Numbered from the stretch's first letter, positions 46,781-56,765 are shown. The stretch is DNA of 64,000 bases from UBA868 sp016776875 (GCA_051201585.1 CP179198.1:1116001-1180000), one strand, 5' to 3'. A program made the numbers and translations. Notes: generated from the letters alone by a model not told the origin.

Positions 46781-47530
46781 ATGAAGGTACTTGTCCCGAT
46801 CAAGCGTGTGATCGACGCCAACATTAAGGTTCGCGTTAATGCGGATCAGTCGGGCGTTGAGCTCAATAATGTGAAGATGGCGATGAACCCGTTCTGCGAG
46901 ATCGCGGTTGAAGAGGCCATAAGGCTGCGGGAAGGGGGTAAAGCGGAGGAAGTCATCGCGGTTGCGGTTGGTCCGAGCCAAAGTCAAGAGACACTTCGTA
47001 CGGCTCTGGCAATGGGCGCCGATCGGGCGATTTTGATTGAGACAGATCCGGCACCAGAGCCGCTCGGTGTTGCCAAGTTGCTGAAAGCGGTCACTGAGAA
47101 AGAGAATCCTGGACTCGTCATCTTGGGTAAGCAGGCGATCGATGGCGACAATAACCAGACGGGCCAGATGCTGGCTGCACTCCTTAGCTGGTCGATTGGC
47201 ACTTTTGTTTCTGGACTGGAAGTAAACGACGGTTCGGTTCGTGTGACCCGTGAGGTGGATGGTGGTCTTGAAAATATCGATCTGACACCCCCATGCGTGA
47301 TCACGGTTGACTTGCGGTTAAACGAACCTCGATACGCATCATTACCAAATATTATGAAAGCGAAGAAAAAACCACTTGAAACTTTTTCGCCAGATGATTT
47401 GGGCGTGGACGTGTCGCCACGCATTGAGGTTTTAAAGGTAATTGAACCCCCGGCACGAGCTGCGGGTGTGAAAGTCTCGAGCGCTGAAGAGCTCGTTGAA
47501 AAACTACGAAATGAGGCAAAGGTGATCTAA
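46781..47530 (+). CDS. etfB: Electron transfer flavoprotein beta subunit
   Basis: Carries electrons from flavin dehydrogenases to ETF-ubiquinone oxidoreductase. MKVLVPIKRVIDANIKVRV and the AMNPFCEIAVEEAIRL segment are the family start, and VILGKQAIDGDNNQTGQMLAA near residue 125 is the AMP-binding loop. 249 residues. A GAGGTAATTTGAA leader precedes the ATG. Adjacent flavin dehydrogenase-like genes in this window are plausible donors. Confidence 0.96.
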   Translation: MKVLVPIKRVIDANIKVRVNADQSGVELNNVKMAMNPFCEIAVEEAIRLREGGKAEEVIAVAVGPSQSQETLRTALAMGADRAILIETDPAPEPLGVAKLLKAVTEKENPGLVILGKQAIDGDNNQTGQMLAALLSWSIGTFVSGLEVNDGSVRVTREVDGGLENIDLTPPCVITVDLRLNEPRYASLPNIMKAKKKPLETFSPDDLGVDVSPRIEVLKVIEPPARAAGVKVSSAEELVEKLRNEAKVI

Positions 47531-48459
47531 TGGCTATTCTTGTAATTGGTGAGCACGATAATGCAACGTTGCGCCCGTCCACTTTAAATACAGTGACTGC
47601 AGCAGCGGCGCTTGGGACTGAGATAGATCTTTTGATCGCAGGGGCCGACTGCAGTGCGGTGACTGACGAAGCATCCAAGGTTGGGAGCGTCTCGCGCGTG
47701 TTAGCGGCAGATGATCCTTCGTTTTCCGACGGGCTCGCGGAAAACATCGCGCCGCTGATCGCATCGATTGCAGGCAATTACTCCCATGTGCTTGCGCCTG
47801 CGACTACGTACGGGAAAAATATTTTACCCCGCGCGTCAGCGCTTCTGGATGTCCAGCAAATTTCAGACATCAGCGGGATTGAGTCAGAGGATACATTTAT
47901 CCGGCCTATTTATGCGGGTAACGCGATGGCAACGGTTCGGTCAACCGATGCGCTTAAGCTCATTACTGTTCGGACGACCGCTTTTGATGCAGTAGGCATG
48001 GACGGTGCGGCAACGGTCGAGGCGGTTTCGGGTGGCGGAGACGCGGGTCTTTCAAAGTTTGTGGGTGAGGAGCTGACTCGCTCGGAGCGACCCGAATTGA
48101 CGACGGCAGATATCATCGTGTCAGGAGGCCGGGGGATGCAAAGTTCCGAAAACTTCGTGCTTCTCGAAAAGTTGGCCGATAAGTTGGGCGCGGCAGTCGG
48201 CGCGTCTCGAGCGGCTGTTGACGCTGGCTATGTCCCTAATGATTATCAGGTTGGCCAGACTGGAAAGGTCGTTGCTCCAAACGTTTATATCGCTGTCGGT
48301 ATCTCTGGCGCCATCCAACATCTCGCGGGCATGAAGGATTCGAAGGTTATCGTTGCCATCAACAAGGATGAAGAGGCGCCTATTTTTCAGGTCGCTGATT
48401 TTGGTTGGGTTGCGGATCTATTTGAAGCCATTCCGCAGCTCGATAGCGCTTTGGAATAA
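47530..48459 (+). CDS. etfA: Electron transfer flavoprotein alpha subunit
   Basis: FAD-binding partner of EtfB. The C-terminal signature is SGGRGMQSSENF near residue 197, and GASRAAVDAGYVPNDYQVGQTGKVVAPNVYIAVGISGAIQH is the FAD-contact region. 309 residues. Its ATG shares a base with the etfB stop. No ETF-QO gene follows; it must be elsewhere. Confidence 0.96.
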   Translation: MAILVIGEHDNATLRPSTLNTVTAAAALGTEIDLLIAGADCSAVTDEASKVGSVSRVLAADDPSFSDGLAENIAPLIASIAGNYSHVLAPATTYGKNILPRASALLDVQQISDISGIESEDTFIRPIYAGNAMATVRSTDALKLITVRTTAFDAVGMDGAATVEAVSGGGDAGLSKFVGEELTRSERPELTTADIIVSGGRGMQSSENFVLLEKLADKLGAAVGASRAAVDAGYVPNDYQVGQTGKVVAPNVYIAVGISGAIQHLAGMKDSKVIVAINKDEEAPIFQVADFGWVADLFEAIPQLDSALE

Positions 48460-48506
48460 ACTGCTTGTGGCGGGTTAAGATTCTCGGGTGGTGTTAGATG
48501 GCGAAG

Positions 48507-48530
48507 CACTCCCCGGATGTCCGGGGAGTG
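48507..48530. repeat. Ten-base perfect hairpin after etfA
   Basis: CACTCCCCGG and CCGGGGAGTG form a 10-base perfect stem around ATGT. No T run follows. It lies in the 238-base etfA-gph convergent gap, which is otherwise empty of genes. It may be a transcript-end structure or a short palindromic element. Confidence 0.6.
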
Positions 48531-48697
48531 GCGAGCCGGTCAAATTGGCGTCCGGGCGTCAAACACGTCCGTGTGTTATTGCCTGAAGTTTTAACCAGCG
48601 GCGCTCAATGAGTATCGCGGGCTCTGTTCGAAATTTCTGTGACAAAAATTACATTGACGGCTGGTTTGGGCGATATAGATAAACCGTGAAAGTCTGG

Positions 48698-49507
48698 CTA
48701 ACGATCAATCGATAGTATTTCACTTGCTGATGATACAACGTGATCAGCGCGCCAATTCGGTATCTCCTCGGGTCTTCCATAACCCCAGTCGACGGCAATC
48801 GTCTTCATACCGGACGATGCGCCTGCGATGATATCCCTCTCGTCATCACCCACATAGATACAGTTCGATGCCAAAATGTTCATTACCTTACAGGCGTGCA
48901 AAAGCGGCGCCGGGTCAGGTTTTGCGACAGAAAGTGTGTCACCACTGACGACGACGGCCGCTCGCGATGCGATGCCTAGTGCTTTCAGAAGTGGAATGGT
49001 GAAGCGAGCTGGTTTGTTCGTCACGATTCCCCATGGAGATCTGCGTGAATCAAGGTTTTCAAGTAACTCATCAATCCCCTCAAACAGCGTTGTTTCAACG
49101 CAGATTCCGGTAAGGTAGTGTTGAAGTAATCGGTCACGAAACGGGCTTTTTGCTGATACTGACGATGGCAGGCCAAAGCCCTCCGAAATCAATCGTGTGC
49201 TTCCCCCGGCGACCCACCAACGCCCTTCATTGATGGAAATCGACCGTTGATTTTCTTCGTTAAGAACGGTGTTTAAAGCGCGAATCAGATCCGGAGCGGT
49301 ATCTGCAAGTGTGCCGTCGAGATCAAATAAAAATGTGGTTTCAGGAGAGATGTTGTTTCCGCCAGTTTGATTGATCGCTATTCGGGTTTGCGATAGTGCG
49401 CAAGATAGTTGACCGCCACGCCTGGTCCGAGTCGGTATTTTTTTGAAAGGGGATTGTAGTGCATTCCGGTGATGTCTTTGATGCTTAAGCCAGATGTCCT
49501 GGACCAC
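48698..49507 (-). CDS. gph: Phosphoglycolate phosphatase (unclear start)
   Basis: HAD-family phosphatase that clears 2-phosphoglycolate. The catalytic motif is FLFDLDGTLADTAPDL; VTNKPARFTIPLLKALG and VGDDERDIIAGASSG are motifs II/III-IV. The true N-terminus is unresolved: between the ubiG stop (49378) and the DxD strand no ATG, GTG or TTG exists in this frame. The only standard start is the GTG at 49507, which overlaps ubiG by 130 bases and adds about 55 residues not seen in Gph. An unusual start codon or another sequence error is likely. ubiG-gph is the standard gammaproteobacterial pair. Confidence 0.8.
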   Translation of the reverse strand: MVQDIWLKHQRHHRNALQSPFKKIPTRTRRGGQLSCALSQTRIAINQTGGNNISPETTFLFDLDGTLADTAPDLIRALNTVLNEENQRSISINEGRWWVAGGSTRLISEGFGLPSSVSAKSPFRDRLLQHYLTGICVETTLFEGIDELLENLDSRRSPWGIVTNKPARFTIPLLKALGIASRAAVVVSGDTLSVAKPDPAPLLHACKVMNILASNCIYVGDDERDIIAGASSGMKTIAVDWGYGRPEEIPNWRADHVVSSASEILSIDR

Positions 49508-50115
49508 TGGTCAAGCTCGGATGGCCGTATCAATTTTTTATAATCGTGCGTCCCCCGTGGCAATAAAGACAATACATACTCGGCTCCTACGATTGCGAAT
49601 AAAAAAGATTTTAAATTCCGATTGATCGTTGAGAAAAAAATATCTCCCCCTGGCTTTAAGAGCTTTACGCAAGATTTAATCGTGAGCGCCGGGTCAGGCA
49701 CGTGCTCCAGCATTTCGAGACAGCAAATCACGTCGAAAGGCTCTGGATTCTCATCGACAAACTGTTCAATCGTGAGATGACGATAATTAATACTGTAGTT
49801 GTTCGCGCGCGCGTGCAGTTTGGCGACCGCAATAGGGCTAGCGCCCGCATCAAGTCCAGTGACGGTCGCACCCTGGTCGTTTAAGGCCTCGCTGAGCAAT
49901 CCGCCCCCGCAGCCGACATCGAGTGCCCGACAACCCTGAAGCGAGTGGCGATTAGCGATGTAGTTAACGCGTAGGGGGTTAATCTCATGAAGTGGCGCGA
50001 ATTCACTATTCGGGTCCCACCATCTTGCCGCGAGGGATTCAAATTTTGCTATTTCGGCGGAATCGATATTTTCCATTGCAATATTCTGCAAATGATTAAG
50101 GCTTAATGTTTGCAT
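49378..50115 (-). CDS. ubiG: Bifunctional demethylmenaquinone/ubiquinone O-methyltransferase UbiG
   Basis: Makes both O-methylations of ubiquinone. EIAKFESLAARWWDPNSEFAPLHEINPLR near residue 20 is a strong UbiG signature, followed by motif I ALDVGCGGGLLSEAL near 65 and CCLEMLEHVPDP near 128. 245 residues; the ATG 13 codons in (MENIDSAEI) may be the true start. Lies upstream of gph on the minus strand. Confidence 0.95.
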   Translation of the reverse strand: MQTLSLNHLQNIAMENIDSAEIAKFESLAARWWDPNSEFAPLHEINPLRVNYIANRHSLQGCRALDVGCGGGLLSEALNDQGATVTGLDAGASPIAVAKLHARANNYSINYRHLTIEQFVDENPEPFDVICCLEMLEHVPDPALTIKSCVKLLKPGGDIFFSTINRNLKSFLFAIVGAEYVLSLLPRGTHDYKKLIRPSELDQWSRTSGLSIKDITGMHYNPLSKKYRLGPGVAVNYLAHYRKPE

Positions 50116-50238
50116 ATTAAACGATGACAGTGAGTGAATTTCCCGAGCATTAACGGTTTTTCGGCCGCTATGTTGTTTCTATTTTTCAATAGTTTTATTG
50201 TTTATTTGAATAAAAAGCGTTAGAATTCGACGCGCGAT

Positions 50239-50315
<77 letters not shown>

Positions 50316-50335
50316 ATTGAAAGTTGTTTCTGGGG

Positions 50336-50359
50336 CCCCGCATTTGCGGGGTTTGTTTT
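50336..50359 (+). terminator. Terminator after tRNA-fMet
   Basis: CCCCGC and GCGGGG form a six-base stem around ATTT, followed by TTTGTTTTT. It lies 20 bases after the tRNA and 52 before rimP. Confidence 0.75.
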
Positions 50360-50410
50360 TGGGGCGGGAGATAAACGGTTGATCGGGTAGGTCTGAACGG
50401 CATCACGATA

Positions 50411-50890
50411 ATGGTCATGAGTGGCATATGCGAGCTGATTGAACCGGTGATTGAGGATATGGGTTACGAGTTGGTAACCGTAGAGCTTACAGGTTCTCAG
50501 TCAGGCGGCCAAATTGTAAGAGCTTATATTGACGCACCCGGGGGAATTCTGCTCGAGGACTGCGAGCAAGTCAGTCGTCAGATTAGTGCAATTTTTGATG
50601 TCGAGGATCCGATCAAGGGAGAGTACACGCTTGAGGTTTCGTCCCCGGGCTTGGAAAGACCGCTCGCAAAGCCTGCGCATTTTTTAAGATTTATCGGTAG
50701 CAAGGTGAAAGTGCAGACTAAAACCCTGCATCTGGGCCGAAGACGATTTACGGGACCATTGACCGAAGCGACCGAGGAATCCTGCTGTATTGAGGTAGAT
50801 GGTGAAGTTTACGAGTTGCCTTATCATGATATTGATAAGGCAAATTTGGTGGCATTTGAATCGGGGCATTCGCAAAATCGAGCCTCTTAG
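50411..50890 (+). CDS. rimP: Ribosome maturation factor RimP
   Basis: Helps 30S subunit assembly. LIEPVIEDMGYELVTVEL at the start, DCEQVSRQISAIFDVEDPI near residue 55 and LEVSSPGLERPL near 80 are the family signatures. 159 residues. It heads the rimP-nusA-infB operon, as in E. coli, 24 bases before the nusA ATG. Its start ATG is one of two close ATGs (50411, 50417). Confidence 0.95.
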   Translation: MVMSGICELIEPVIEDMGYELVTVELTGSQSGGQIVRAYIDAPGGILLEDCEQVSRQISAIFDVEDPIKGEYTLEVSSPGLERPLAKPAHFLRFIGSKVKVQTKTLHLGRRRFTGPLTEATEESCCIEVDGEVYELPYHDIDKANLVAFESGHSQNRAS

Positions 50891-50914
50891 ATTTGGTTGT
50901 TCGGAGATCTGAAG

Positions 50915-52432
50915 ATGACAAAAGATGACGTGTTAATGATGGCAGACGTGCTCTCGCGAGAAAAAGATATTGATCGCGGGATTGTCTTTGAAGCGATTGA
51001 GGCCGCACTTGCAACCGCGACCCGCAAACGCAATCGTGAAGATATTGAAGTACGTGTTGAGATTGATCGAAACACCGGAGATTACAAGGCATTTCGACAG
51101 TGGGAGATCGTCGAGGATGATGCTGCGGTCGAAAGTCCTGCTCGACAGATGACGTTTGCCGCAGCTGAGATTAGTTATCCAGATGACACCCACGAGATGG
51201 GCGGGTTTGTTGAAGAGCCGCTTGAGACCGTCGCCGCTTTCGGTCGAATTGAAGCACAGGCTGCGAAACAGGTGATCAGTCAAAAAGTACGGGAAGCCGA
51301 GCGTGCTCGAGTCTACGAGGACTTTAAGGATCGTATTGGGCAAATGGTTCAAGGCGTCGTTAAACGAGTTGGGAATCGCGAGGCGATTATTGACCTTGAA
51401 GGTGTAGAGGCGTCTTTGCCGCGATCGAACTGGATTGATCGCGAAGTGTTGCGCAGTGGTGATCGTGTTAAGTCAATCCTGGGAGAGGTGCGCACCGAAC
51501 CGCGAGGACCGCAGTTGATTCTTGACCGGAGATGCCCTGAGCTCGTGGTTAAGCTATTCCAACTCGAAGTGCCTGAGGTAGGTCAAGGCGTAATTGAGAT
51601 CTTGGGCGCCGCCCGGGATCCAGGTTCGAGAGCAAAAATTGCGGTGCGCTCCCAAGATAGTCGCATCGATCCTGTCGGTGCTTGCGTCGGGATCCGTGGC
51701 GCTCGGGTTCAGAGCGTATCAAACGAGTTGAATCTTGAACGCATTGATATCATTACCTGGGCCGATAATCCGGCCGAATTCGTGATCAAAGCGCTCCAGC
51801 CGGCAGAGGTTGAGTCGATTATTGTGGATGAGGATTCACATTCCATGGATGTGGTGGTTGATGAGCAGCAACAATCGCTCGCAATCGGACGAGGCGGTCA
51901 AAATGTCCGTTTGGCGTCAGATCTGAGCGGTTGGACTCTAAATATCATGACTGACGAAGCGGCGGCGGAGAAAGCAGAGCAAGAGGCCCAACAGGCGAGT
52001 GAGAGACTCATGACACAGCTAAACATTGATGCTGAAGTCGCCGGAGTTCTGGTTGAAGAGGGTTTTGTAACACCAGAAGAAGTCGCCTATGTACCCGTTC
52101 AGGAATTGCTGGATGTTGAAGGATTTGATCAGGACCTGGTGGATCAACTCCGGGCGCGAGCGCGCGATTTTCTGGATATTCGCGAAATTGCCGAAGCTGA
52201 AAACCTGCGACCTGAGCCTGATTTACTCGCAATGGACGGGATGGATGAGGAGACTGCTACGTTGCTCGCCTCAAAAGGAATCCGTTCAATGGAAGATCTC
52301 GCTGAATGCGCAACCGATGAGTTGACCGAGCTTACCGGGGTTGAGGAAGAGCGTGCGGCGGCATTAATCATGACTGCCCGTATTCCATGGTTTGAAGAGC
52401 CCGTGAGTGAGAATGAATCGGTGAAAGCCTAA
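50915..52432 (+). CDS. nusA: Transcription elongation/antitermination factor NusA
   Basis: Binds RNA polymerase and nascent RNA in pausing and termination. N-terminal domain (residues 1-125), S1 domain (IGQMVQGVVKRVGNREAIIDLEG near 135), KH1 and KH2 (VGACVGIRGARVQSV near 255; AIGRGGQNVRLASDL near 330), and two acidic C-terminal helix-hairpin-helix repeats (LVEEGFVTPEEVAYV; LLASKGIRSMEDLAEC). 505 residues. Start chosen at the ATG at 50915 after GGAGATC; the TTG at 50897 adds six residues. Confidence 0.95.
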   Translation: MTKDDVLMMADVLSREKDIDRGIVFEAIEAALATATRKRNREDIEVRVEIDRNTGDYKAFRQWEIVEDDAAVESPARQMTFAAAEISYPDDTHEMGGFVEEPLETVAAFGRIEAQAAKQVISQKVREAERARVYEDFKDRIGQMVQGVVKRVGNREAIIDLEGVEASLPRSNWIDREVLRSGDRVKSILGEVRTEPRGPQLILDRRCPELVVKLFQLEVPEVGQGVIEILGAARDPGSRAKIAVRSQDSRIDPVGACVGIRGARVQSVSNELNLERIDIITWADNPAEFVIKALQPAEVESIIVDEDSHSMDVVVDEQQQSLAIGRGGQNVRLASDLSGWTLNIMTDEAAAEKAEQEAQQASERLMTQLNIDAEVAGVLVEEGFVTPEEVAYVPVQELLDVEGFDQDLVDQLRARARDFLDIREIAEAENLRPEPDLLAMDGMDEETATLLASKGIRSMEDLAECATDELTELTGVEEERAAALIMTARIPWFEEPVSENESVKA

Positions 52433-52451
52433 GGCCAAGAGGGAAATAAAT

Positions 52452-54949
52452 ATGCCCACAGTATCTATTAAGAAGCTGGCCGAGCAAATTGGAATCGGCC
52501 CTGAGCAACTCCTTAAGCAGTTGGGGGCTGCCGGGGTCGAAGGTAAGGATGTCGATGGGAATTTAGACGACGACGAGCGGACGACGTTACTTGCCTACTT
52601 GAGAGGGGGTAAAGCCACTGCGACCAAGCCAAAAGCTAGGAAAAAGTGACTTTAAGCCGCCGAACCACCACAGCCGTTAAGCAAAGCTCTCGTACGGGTG
52701 GATCTCGTACGGTTCACGTTGAGGTCAAGAAAAGACGCACGTACGTACGACGAGGCGAATTGCAACGCCAGCAAGAAGAAGCTGAGAAAGAGGCACAGGC
52801 GGCTCAGGAAGCAAAAGAGCGAGAGCTAGCCGAGAAGGCCCGTTTGGCTGAAGAGGAAATGGCCCGAAAGGCTGAGGAGGAGGCAAAGGCCATCGCTGCT
52901 GAGGCGGAAGCCCGAGCTGCGGCTGAAGCTGCTGAGGCACCAGCACCTGATATCACGCTGGATGAGAGACCCCAACCGGTAGCGCCGCCCTCAACGGAGG
53001 ATGCAAAAACCCCCACCCGACGAGAAGAGAAAGGCAAAAAGCGCAAGGGCAAGGACCGGACTGAATCGAAAGGTGAGCTGCATCTTGCCGAGGGCAAACG
53101 AGGGCGTCGCAAGCCTCGACCGACGATTAAGCCGAGAAGAATTACGTCGGCCACCGCAGGTCAGCATGCTTTTGAAAAGCCGACAGAACCGGTAACCCTT
53201 GATGTTGCGGTGCCTGAAACGGTTACGGTCGCTGAACTTGCGCAATCGATGTCTATCAAAGCCGCAGAGGTAATCCGTGTTTTGATGGAGATGGGTAGCA
53301 TGGTGACCATTAATCAGGTCCTTGATCAAGACACCGCGATTCTCGTGGTTCAGGAAATGGGTCATAACGCGACCGCTGCGGAGTTTCATGACCCCGAAGC
53401 TTTTGATTACCAGTGATCAGGTTGCCGATGACCGTCCTCAAGTGGCGAGAGCGCCCGTTGTGACAGTGATGGGCCATGTTGATCACGGCAAAACATCGTT
53501 GCTCGATCATCTTCGTAAGACCAAGGTGACAGCCGGAGAAGCCGGTGGCATCACGCAACATATCGGCGCTTATCGAGTGCCGACCTCAAAAGGCGTTATC
53601 ACGTTTCTCGACACACCGGGCCATGAGGCGTTCAGCGCAATGCGGTCGCGTGGCGCGGGTGTAACTGACTTGGTTATCCTGGTGGTGGCGGGTGACGATG
53701 GTGTTAAGCCGCAAACCATTGAAGCCATTAATCATGCCAAGAATGCGGCGGTCCCTATTATTGTTGCAATCAATAAAATGGATAAAGAAGATGCTGACGC
53801 GGATCGTGTCAAGCAAGAGTTAGCCGCTCAAGAAGTGATTCCAGAAGAGTGGGGAGGCGATATCTTGATGAGCGAAGTGTCGGCGATTACGGGCGACGGG
53901 GTTGATGCGCTTTTGGAATCAGTGTTATTGCAGGCCGAACTGCTCGATCTTACGGCGCCCGCTGAAGGTATCGCGTCTGGAGCTGTGGTAGAGGCACGCC
54001 TCGATCGGGGAAAAGGGGTGGTTGCCACCATCTTGGTCCAGAAGGGCTCTCTCAAGAAAGGCGATATTGTGGTTGCGGGTCGCGAGTTTGGCAGAATTCG
54101 AGCCATGACCGCGGACGATGGAGAAACAATCAAAGAAGCAGGGCCGTCGATGCCTGTCGAGGTGCAAGGCCTGGGTGGCGTGCCTGATTCTGGAGATGAA
54201 TTCTCTGTTGTGGCGGATGAGCGCAAAGCTGAGAAGTGACCAGTTTCCGTCAATCGAAATATAAAGAATTGAAAATCGCGCGACAGCAGAAAGCAAAGCT
54301 CGAAAGTATGTTTACGGGTATGGGCGACGATCAGGTTAGACCTCTCAATCTGATTATTAAGGGAGATGTGCAGGGGTCTGTTGAGGCGCTTACAGAATCG
54401 CTTGAAAAATTAAGTAACGACAAGGTGAAAGTCGTTGTTGTTCATGGAATGGTGGGCGGAATAAACGAGTCGGACGTAAATCTCGCAACCGCTTCCGAGG
54501 CTATTATCGTTGCCTTTAATGTTCGTGCAGACGCAACTGCGCGACGCCTTATTGAAAGTGAAGATCTCGATGTTCGTTACCACAGCGTTATTTACGACGT
54601 GGTTGATGAGATCACAACTGCACTGACCGGAATGCTTGCGCCCATTGTTCGTGATCAGGCTGTTGGTCTAGCGGAGGTCCGAGATGTTTTTCGGGTGGCG
54701 AAACTTGGCGCCGTTGCGGGTTGTCGAGTCATCGAAGGAGAGGTTCGACGCAACCTTCCAGTTCGAGTACTTCGAGATAATGTCGTTATTTTTGACGGTC
54801 GTATTGATTCATTGAAACGGTTCAAAGAGGACGTCTCTGAGGTCAAGTCCGGGTTCGAGTGCGGTATTGGGGTCAAGAATTACAACGATATCAAACCTGG
54901 CGATCAGATCGAGATTTACGAAAAAATTGAGCAAGCCGCAACACTTTAA
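52452..54949 (+). CDS. infB: Translation initiation factor IF-2 (three frame breaks)
   Basis: GTPase that brings initiator tRNA to the ribosome. The N-terminal IF2_N domain (VSIKKLAEQIGIGPEQLLKQLG), a charged Ala/Glu-rich linker, the second IF2_N (VAELAQSMSIKAAEVIRVLMEMG), the G domain (GHVDHGKTS, DTPGHEAF, NKMD) and domains II-IV are all present. Breaks lie at AGCT 52634-52637, 53398-53401 and 54227-54230. Adding or removing one base at each restores the frame; at the third, one base after AGCT would give RKAREVTSFRQSKYKELK, the standard IF2 sequence. About 831 residues. It continues the rimP-nusA operon. Confidence 0.93.
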
Positions 54950-54966
54950 AAAATTCTCGCTGACTC

Positions 54967-55335
54967 ATGCAAGGCGTTGATCGATCAAGGCGGGTAGGCC
55001 AGCAGATTAGAAAAGAACTTGCGGCTATTATTGCGAGTGATTACTCTGGAGAAGGACTTGGGATCCTCTCAATCACTGCCGTTAAGCTGAGTAAGGACTT
55101 GCGTCATGCCCGAGTTTTTGTCACGGCATTAGGCGCGAGGGATAGCGATCAGTGGGTGATTGGCTTTTTAAAAGCTCACGCCCCCGAGTTACGTCACGAG
55201 CTTAGTCAAAGAACCAATCTTCGCCGAACACCTGATCTTGCATTTGAATACGACGAAAGTATTGCCTACGGCGCAAAAATGTCACGCCTGTTGAACCAGA
55301 TTCAATCAGACGAAGGAGGCGCTGATGGGACGTAG
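54967..55335 (+). CDS. rbfA: Ribosome-binding factor A
   Basis: KH-like factor for 16S 5'-end maturation and cold growth. RVGQQIRKELAAIIASD at the start, ITAVKLSKDLRHARVFVTALG near residue 40 and LRRTPDLAFEYDESIAYG near 85 are family marks. 122 residues. It overlaps truB by eleven bases. Confidence 0.95.
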   Translation: MQGVDRSRRVGQQIRKELAAIIASDYSGEGLGILSITAVKLSKDLRHARVFVTALGARDSDQWVIGFLKAHAPELRHELSQRTNLRRTPDLAFEYDESIAYGAKMSRLLNQIQSDEGGADGT

Positions 55336-56239
55336 ACGAAAGCGAACTTTCGGGGATTCGGTCGACGGAATCTTGCTACTAGATAAACACGCCGGCGTAA
55401 CCTCAAATCACGCGCTCCAATCGGTTCGAAAATTGCTTAATGCGAAAAAAGCCGGTCATACCGGGAGTTTGGACCCAATCGCGACGGGATTGCTACCAAT
55501 CTGCTTTGGCAATACGACCAAATGGTCAGGTTACTTTCTGGGAGCCCCGAAGCACTATATGACTACCGTGCGACTTGGGGAGAGTACAGAAACCGGAGAT
55601 AGTGAGGGTGATATTCTCAAGAGGGTTGAACACCAGGTCACCCAAAGTCAGATCGAGACCGCGTTGGAATCTTTTCGAGGCATTTACCAACAGGTGCCCC
55701 CAATGTACTCTGCGATTAAGGTTAACGGACAACCGTTGTACAAGCTTGCAAGGCAGGGAATTGAGATTGAGCGAGAGAGTCGCGAGGTCGATGTAACCCA
55801 CCTCGATCTAATCGATTTTAATGGGCAAGATGCAACGCTGGAACTGAAGTGTAGTTCTGGGTTCTATGTGCGAGCCTTGGCGACCGAATTAGGGGATATG
55901 CTGGGCGTTGGCGGGCATGTCATCAGTCTGCGTCGTGTCGGGGTAGCTGGGCTAGATCTCGAGAATGCTGTAACGGTGAATCATTTGGAAGGGCTGGCTA
56001 GCCTTCAAGACAGGCGAGGAGTACTCGGAGACATCGGTGATGCCCTGTCCCATTTTCCGGCGATTGACCTATCGGTGGACGCCGCTTTTTATATTTGCCG
56101 AGGTGAGTCGGTCAAGAGCTCAAAACTGCCAGATAAAGGCCTTGTTCGGCTGTATTCTCCCGCAACGGGGTTCTTGGGTATTGGCGTGGTTAATGATCAT
56201 GGGACGGTGTCCCCGGAGCGATTGATTTCGAATTCTTAA
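55325..56239 (+). CDS. truB: tRNA pseudouridine(55) synthase
   Basis: Makes pseudouridine 55 in the T loop of tRNA. GILLLDKHAGVTSNHALQ and KKAGHTGSLDPIATGLLPIC near residue 45 carry the catalytic aspartate. The C-terminal PUA-like part is short. 304 residues. Start ATG at 55325 within the end of rbfA. Confidence 0.95.
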   Translation: MGRRRKRTFGDSVDGILLLDKHAGVTSNHALQSVRKLLNAKKAGHTGSLDPIATGLLPICFGNTTKWSGYFLGAPKHYMTTVRLGESTETGDSEGDILKRVEHQVTQSQIETALESFRGIYQQVPPMYSAIKVNGQPLYKLARQGIEIERESREVDVTHLDLIDFNGQDATLELKCSSGFYVRALATELGDMLGVGGHVISLRRVGVAGLDLENAVTVNHLEGLASLQDRRGVLGDIGDALSHFPAIDLSVDAAFYICRGESVKSSKLPDKGLVRLYSPATGFLGIGVVNDHGTVSPERLISNS

Positions 56240-56255
56240 TAATAGTCGTATTTTG

Positions 56256-56284
56256 TTGAGGAAAACTGGCGGTAACGTTAGAAT
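56256..56284 (+). promoter_or_regulatory. Sigma-70-type promoter for rpsO-pnp
   Basis: TTGAGG (56256-56261) and TAGAAT (56279-56284) with a 17-base spacer, about 210 bases ahead of rpsO. The 256-base truB-rpsO gap is otherwise non-coding. The leader it would start includes a seven-base hairpin CTCAGGG/CCCTGAG at 56353-56371. Confidence 0.55.
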
Positions 56285-56352
56285 ACGCCCGCCCATCCTG
56301 TATAGACGGGTAGCGAACTGTAAATAGGAAAAACGAAAATATTAAATAACAA

Positions 56353-56371
56353 CTCAGGGGGTCGCCCTGAG
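56353..56371 (+). promoter_or_regulatory. Leader hairpin ahead of rpsO
   Basis: CTCAGGG and CCCTGAG pair perfectly around GGTCG, between the presumed promoter and the rpsO ATG at 56496. rpsO in E. coli is autoregulated by S15 binding to its leader, but I cannot match this hairpin to that pseudoknot. Confidence 0.35.
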
Positions 56372-56495
56372 GCATCGGGAAGACTTTCCCAGGATCCAGC
56401 AGATTTCTCCCAAAATCGACATCTCGTGTCGATCACTGACGTAACCTAATTATTAATCCGGATCATAGAGTTTTAAGTATTTAAGAGGCCCAATT

Positions 56496-56765
56496 ATGGC
56501 AATAGTAGCTGAGAATAAAGCGCAGGTAGTCAACGAGTATGCAACCGCTCCAGGTGACACAGGTTCACCCGAGGTGCAGGTCGCTTTATTGACTGCAAGA
56601 ATTGTTGATCTGACGGATCACTTTAAAACCCATATTCACGATCATCATTCTCGCCAAGGATTATTGAGAATGGTTAATCGTCGTCGAAAATTACTTGACT
56701 ACCTCAAAAGTCGGGATGTGGAGCGCTACCGGACGCTGATCGCACGACTTGGGTTGCGACGATAA
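56496..56765 (+). CDS. rpsO: 30S ribosomal protein S15
   Basis: Primary 16S rRNA-binding protein. GDTGSPEVQVALLTARIVDLTDHF and HDHHSRQGLLRMVNRRRKLLDYLK are the family signatures. 89 residues, standard. pnp follows after 38 bases. Confidence 0.97.
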   Translation: MAIVAENKAQVVNEYATAPGDTGSPEVQVALLTARIVDLTDHFKTHIHDHHSRQGLLRMVNRRRKLLDYLKSRDVERYRTLIARLGLRR

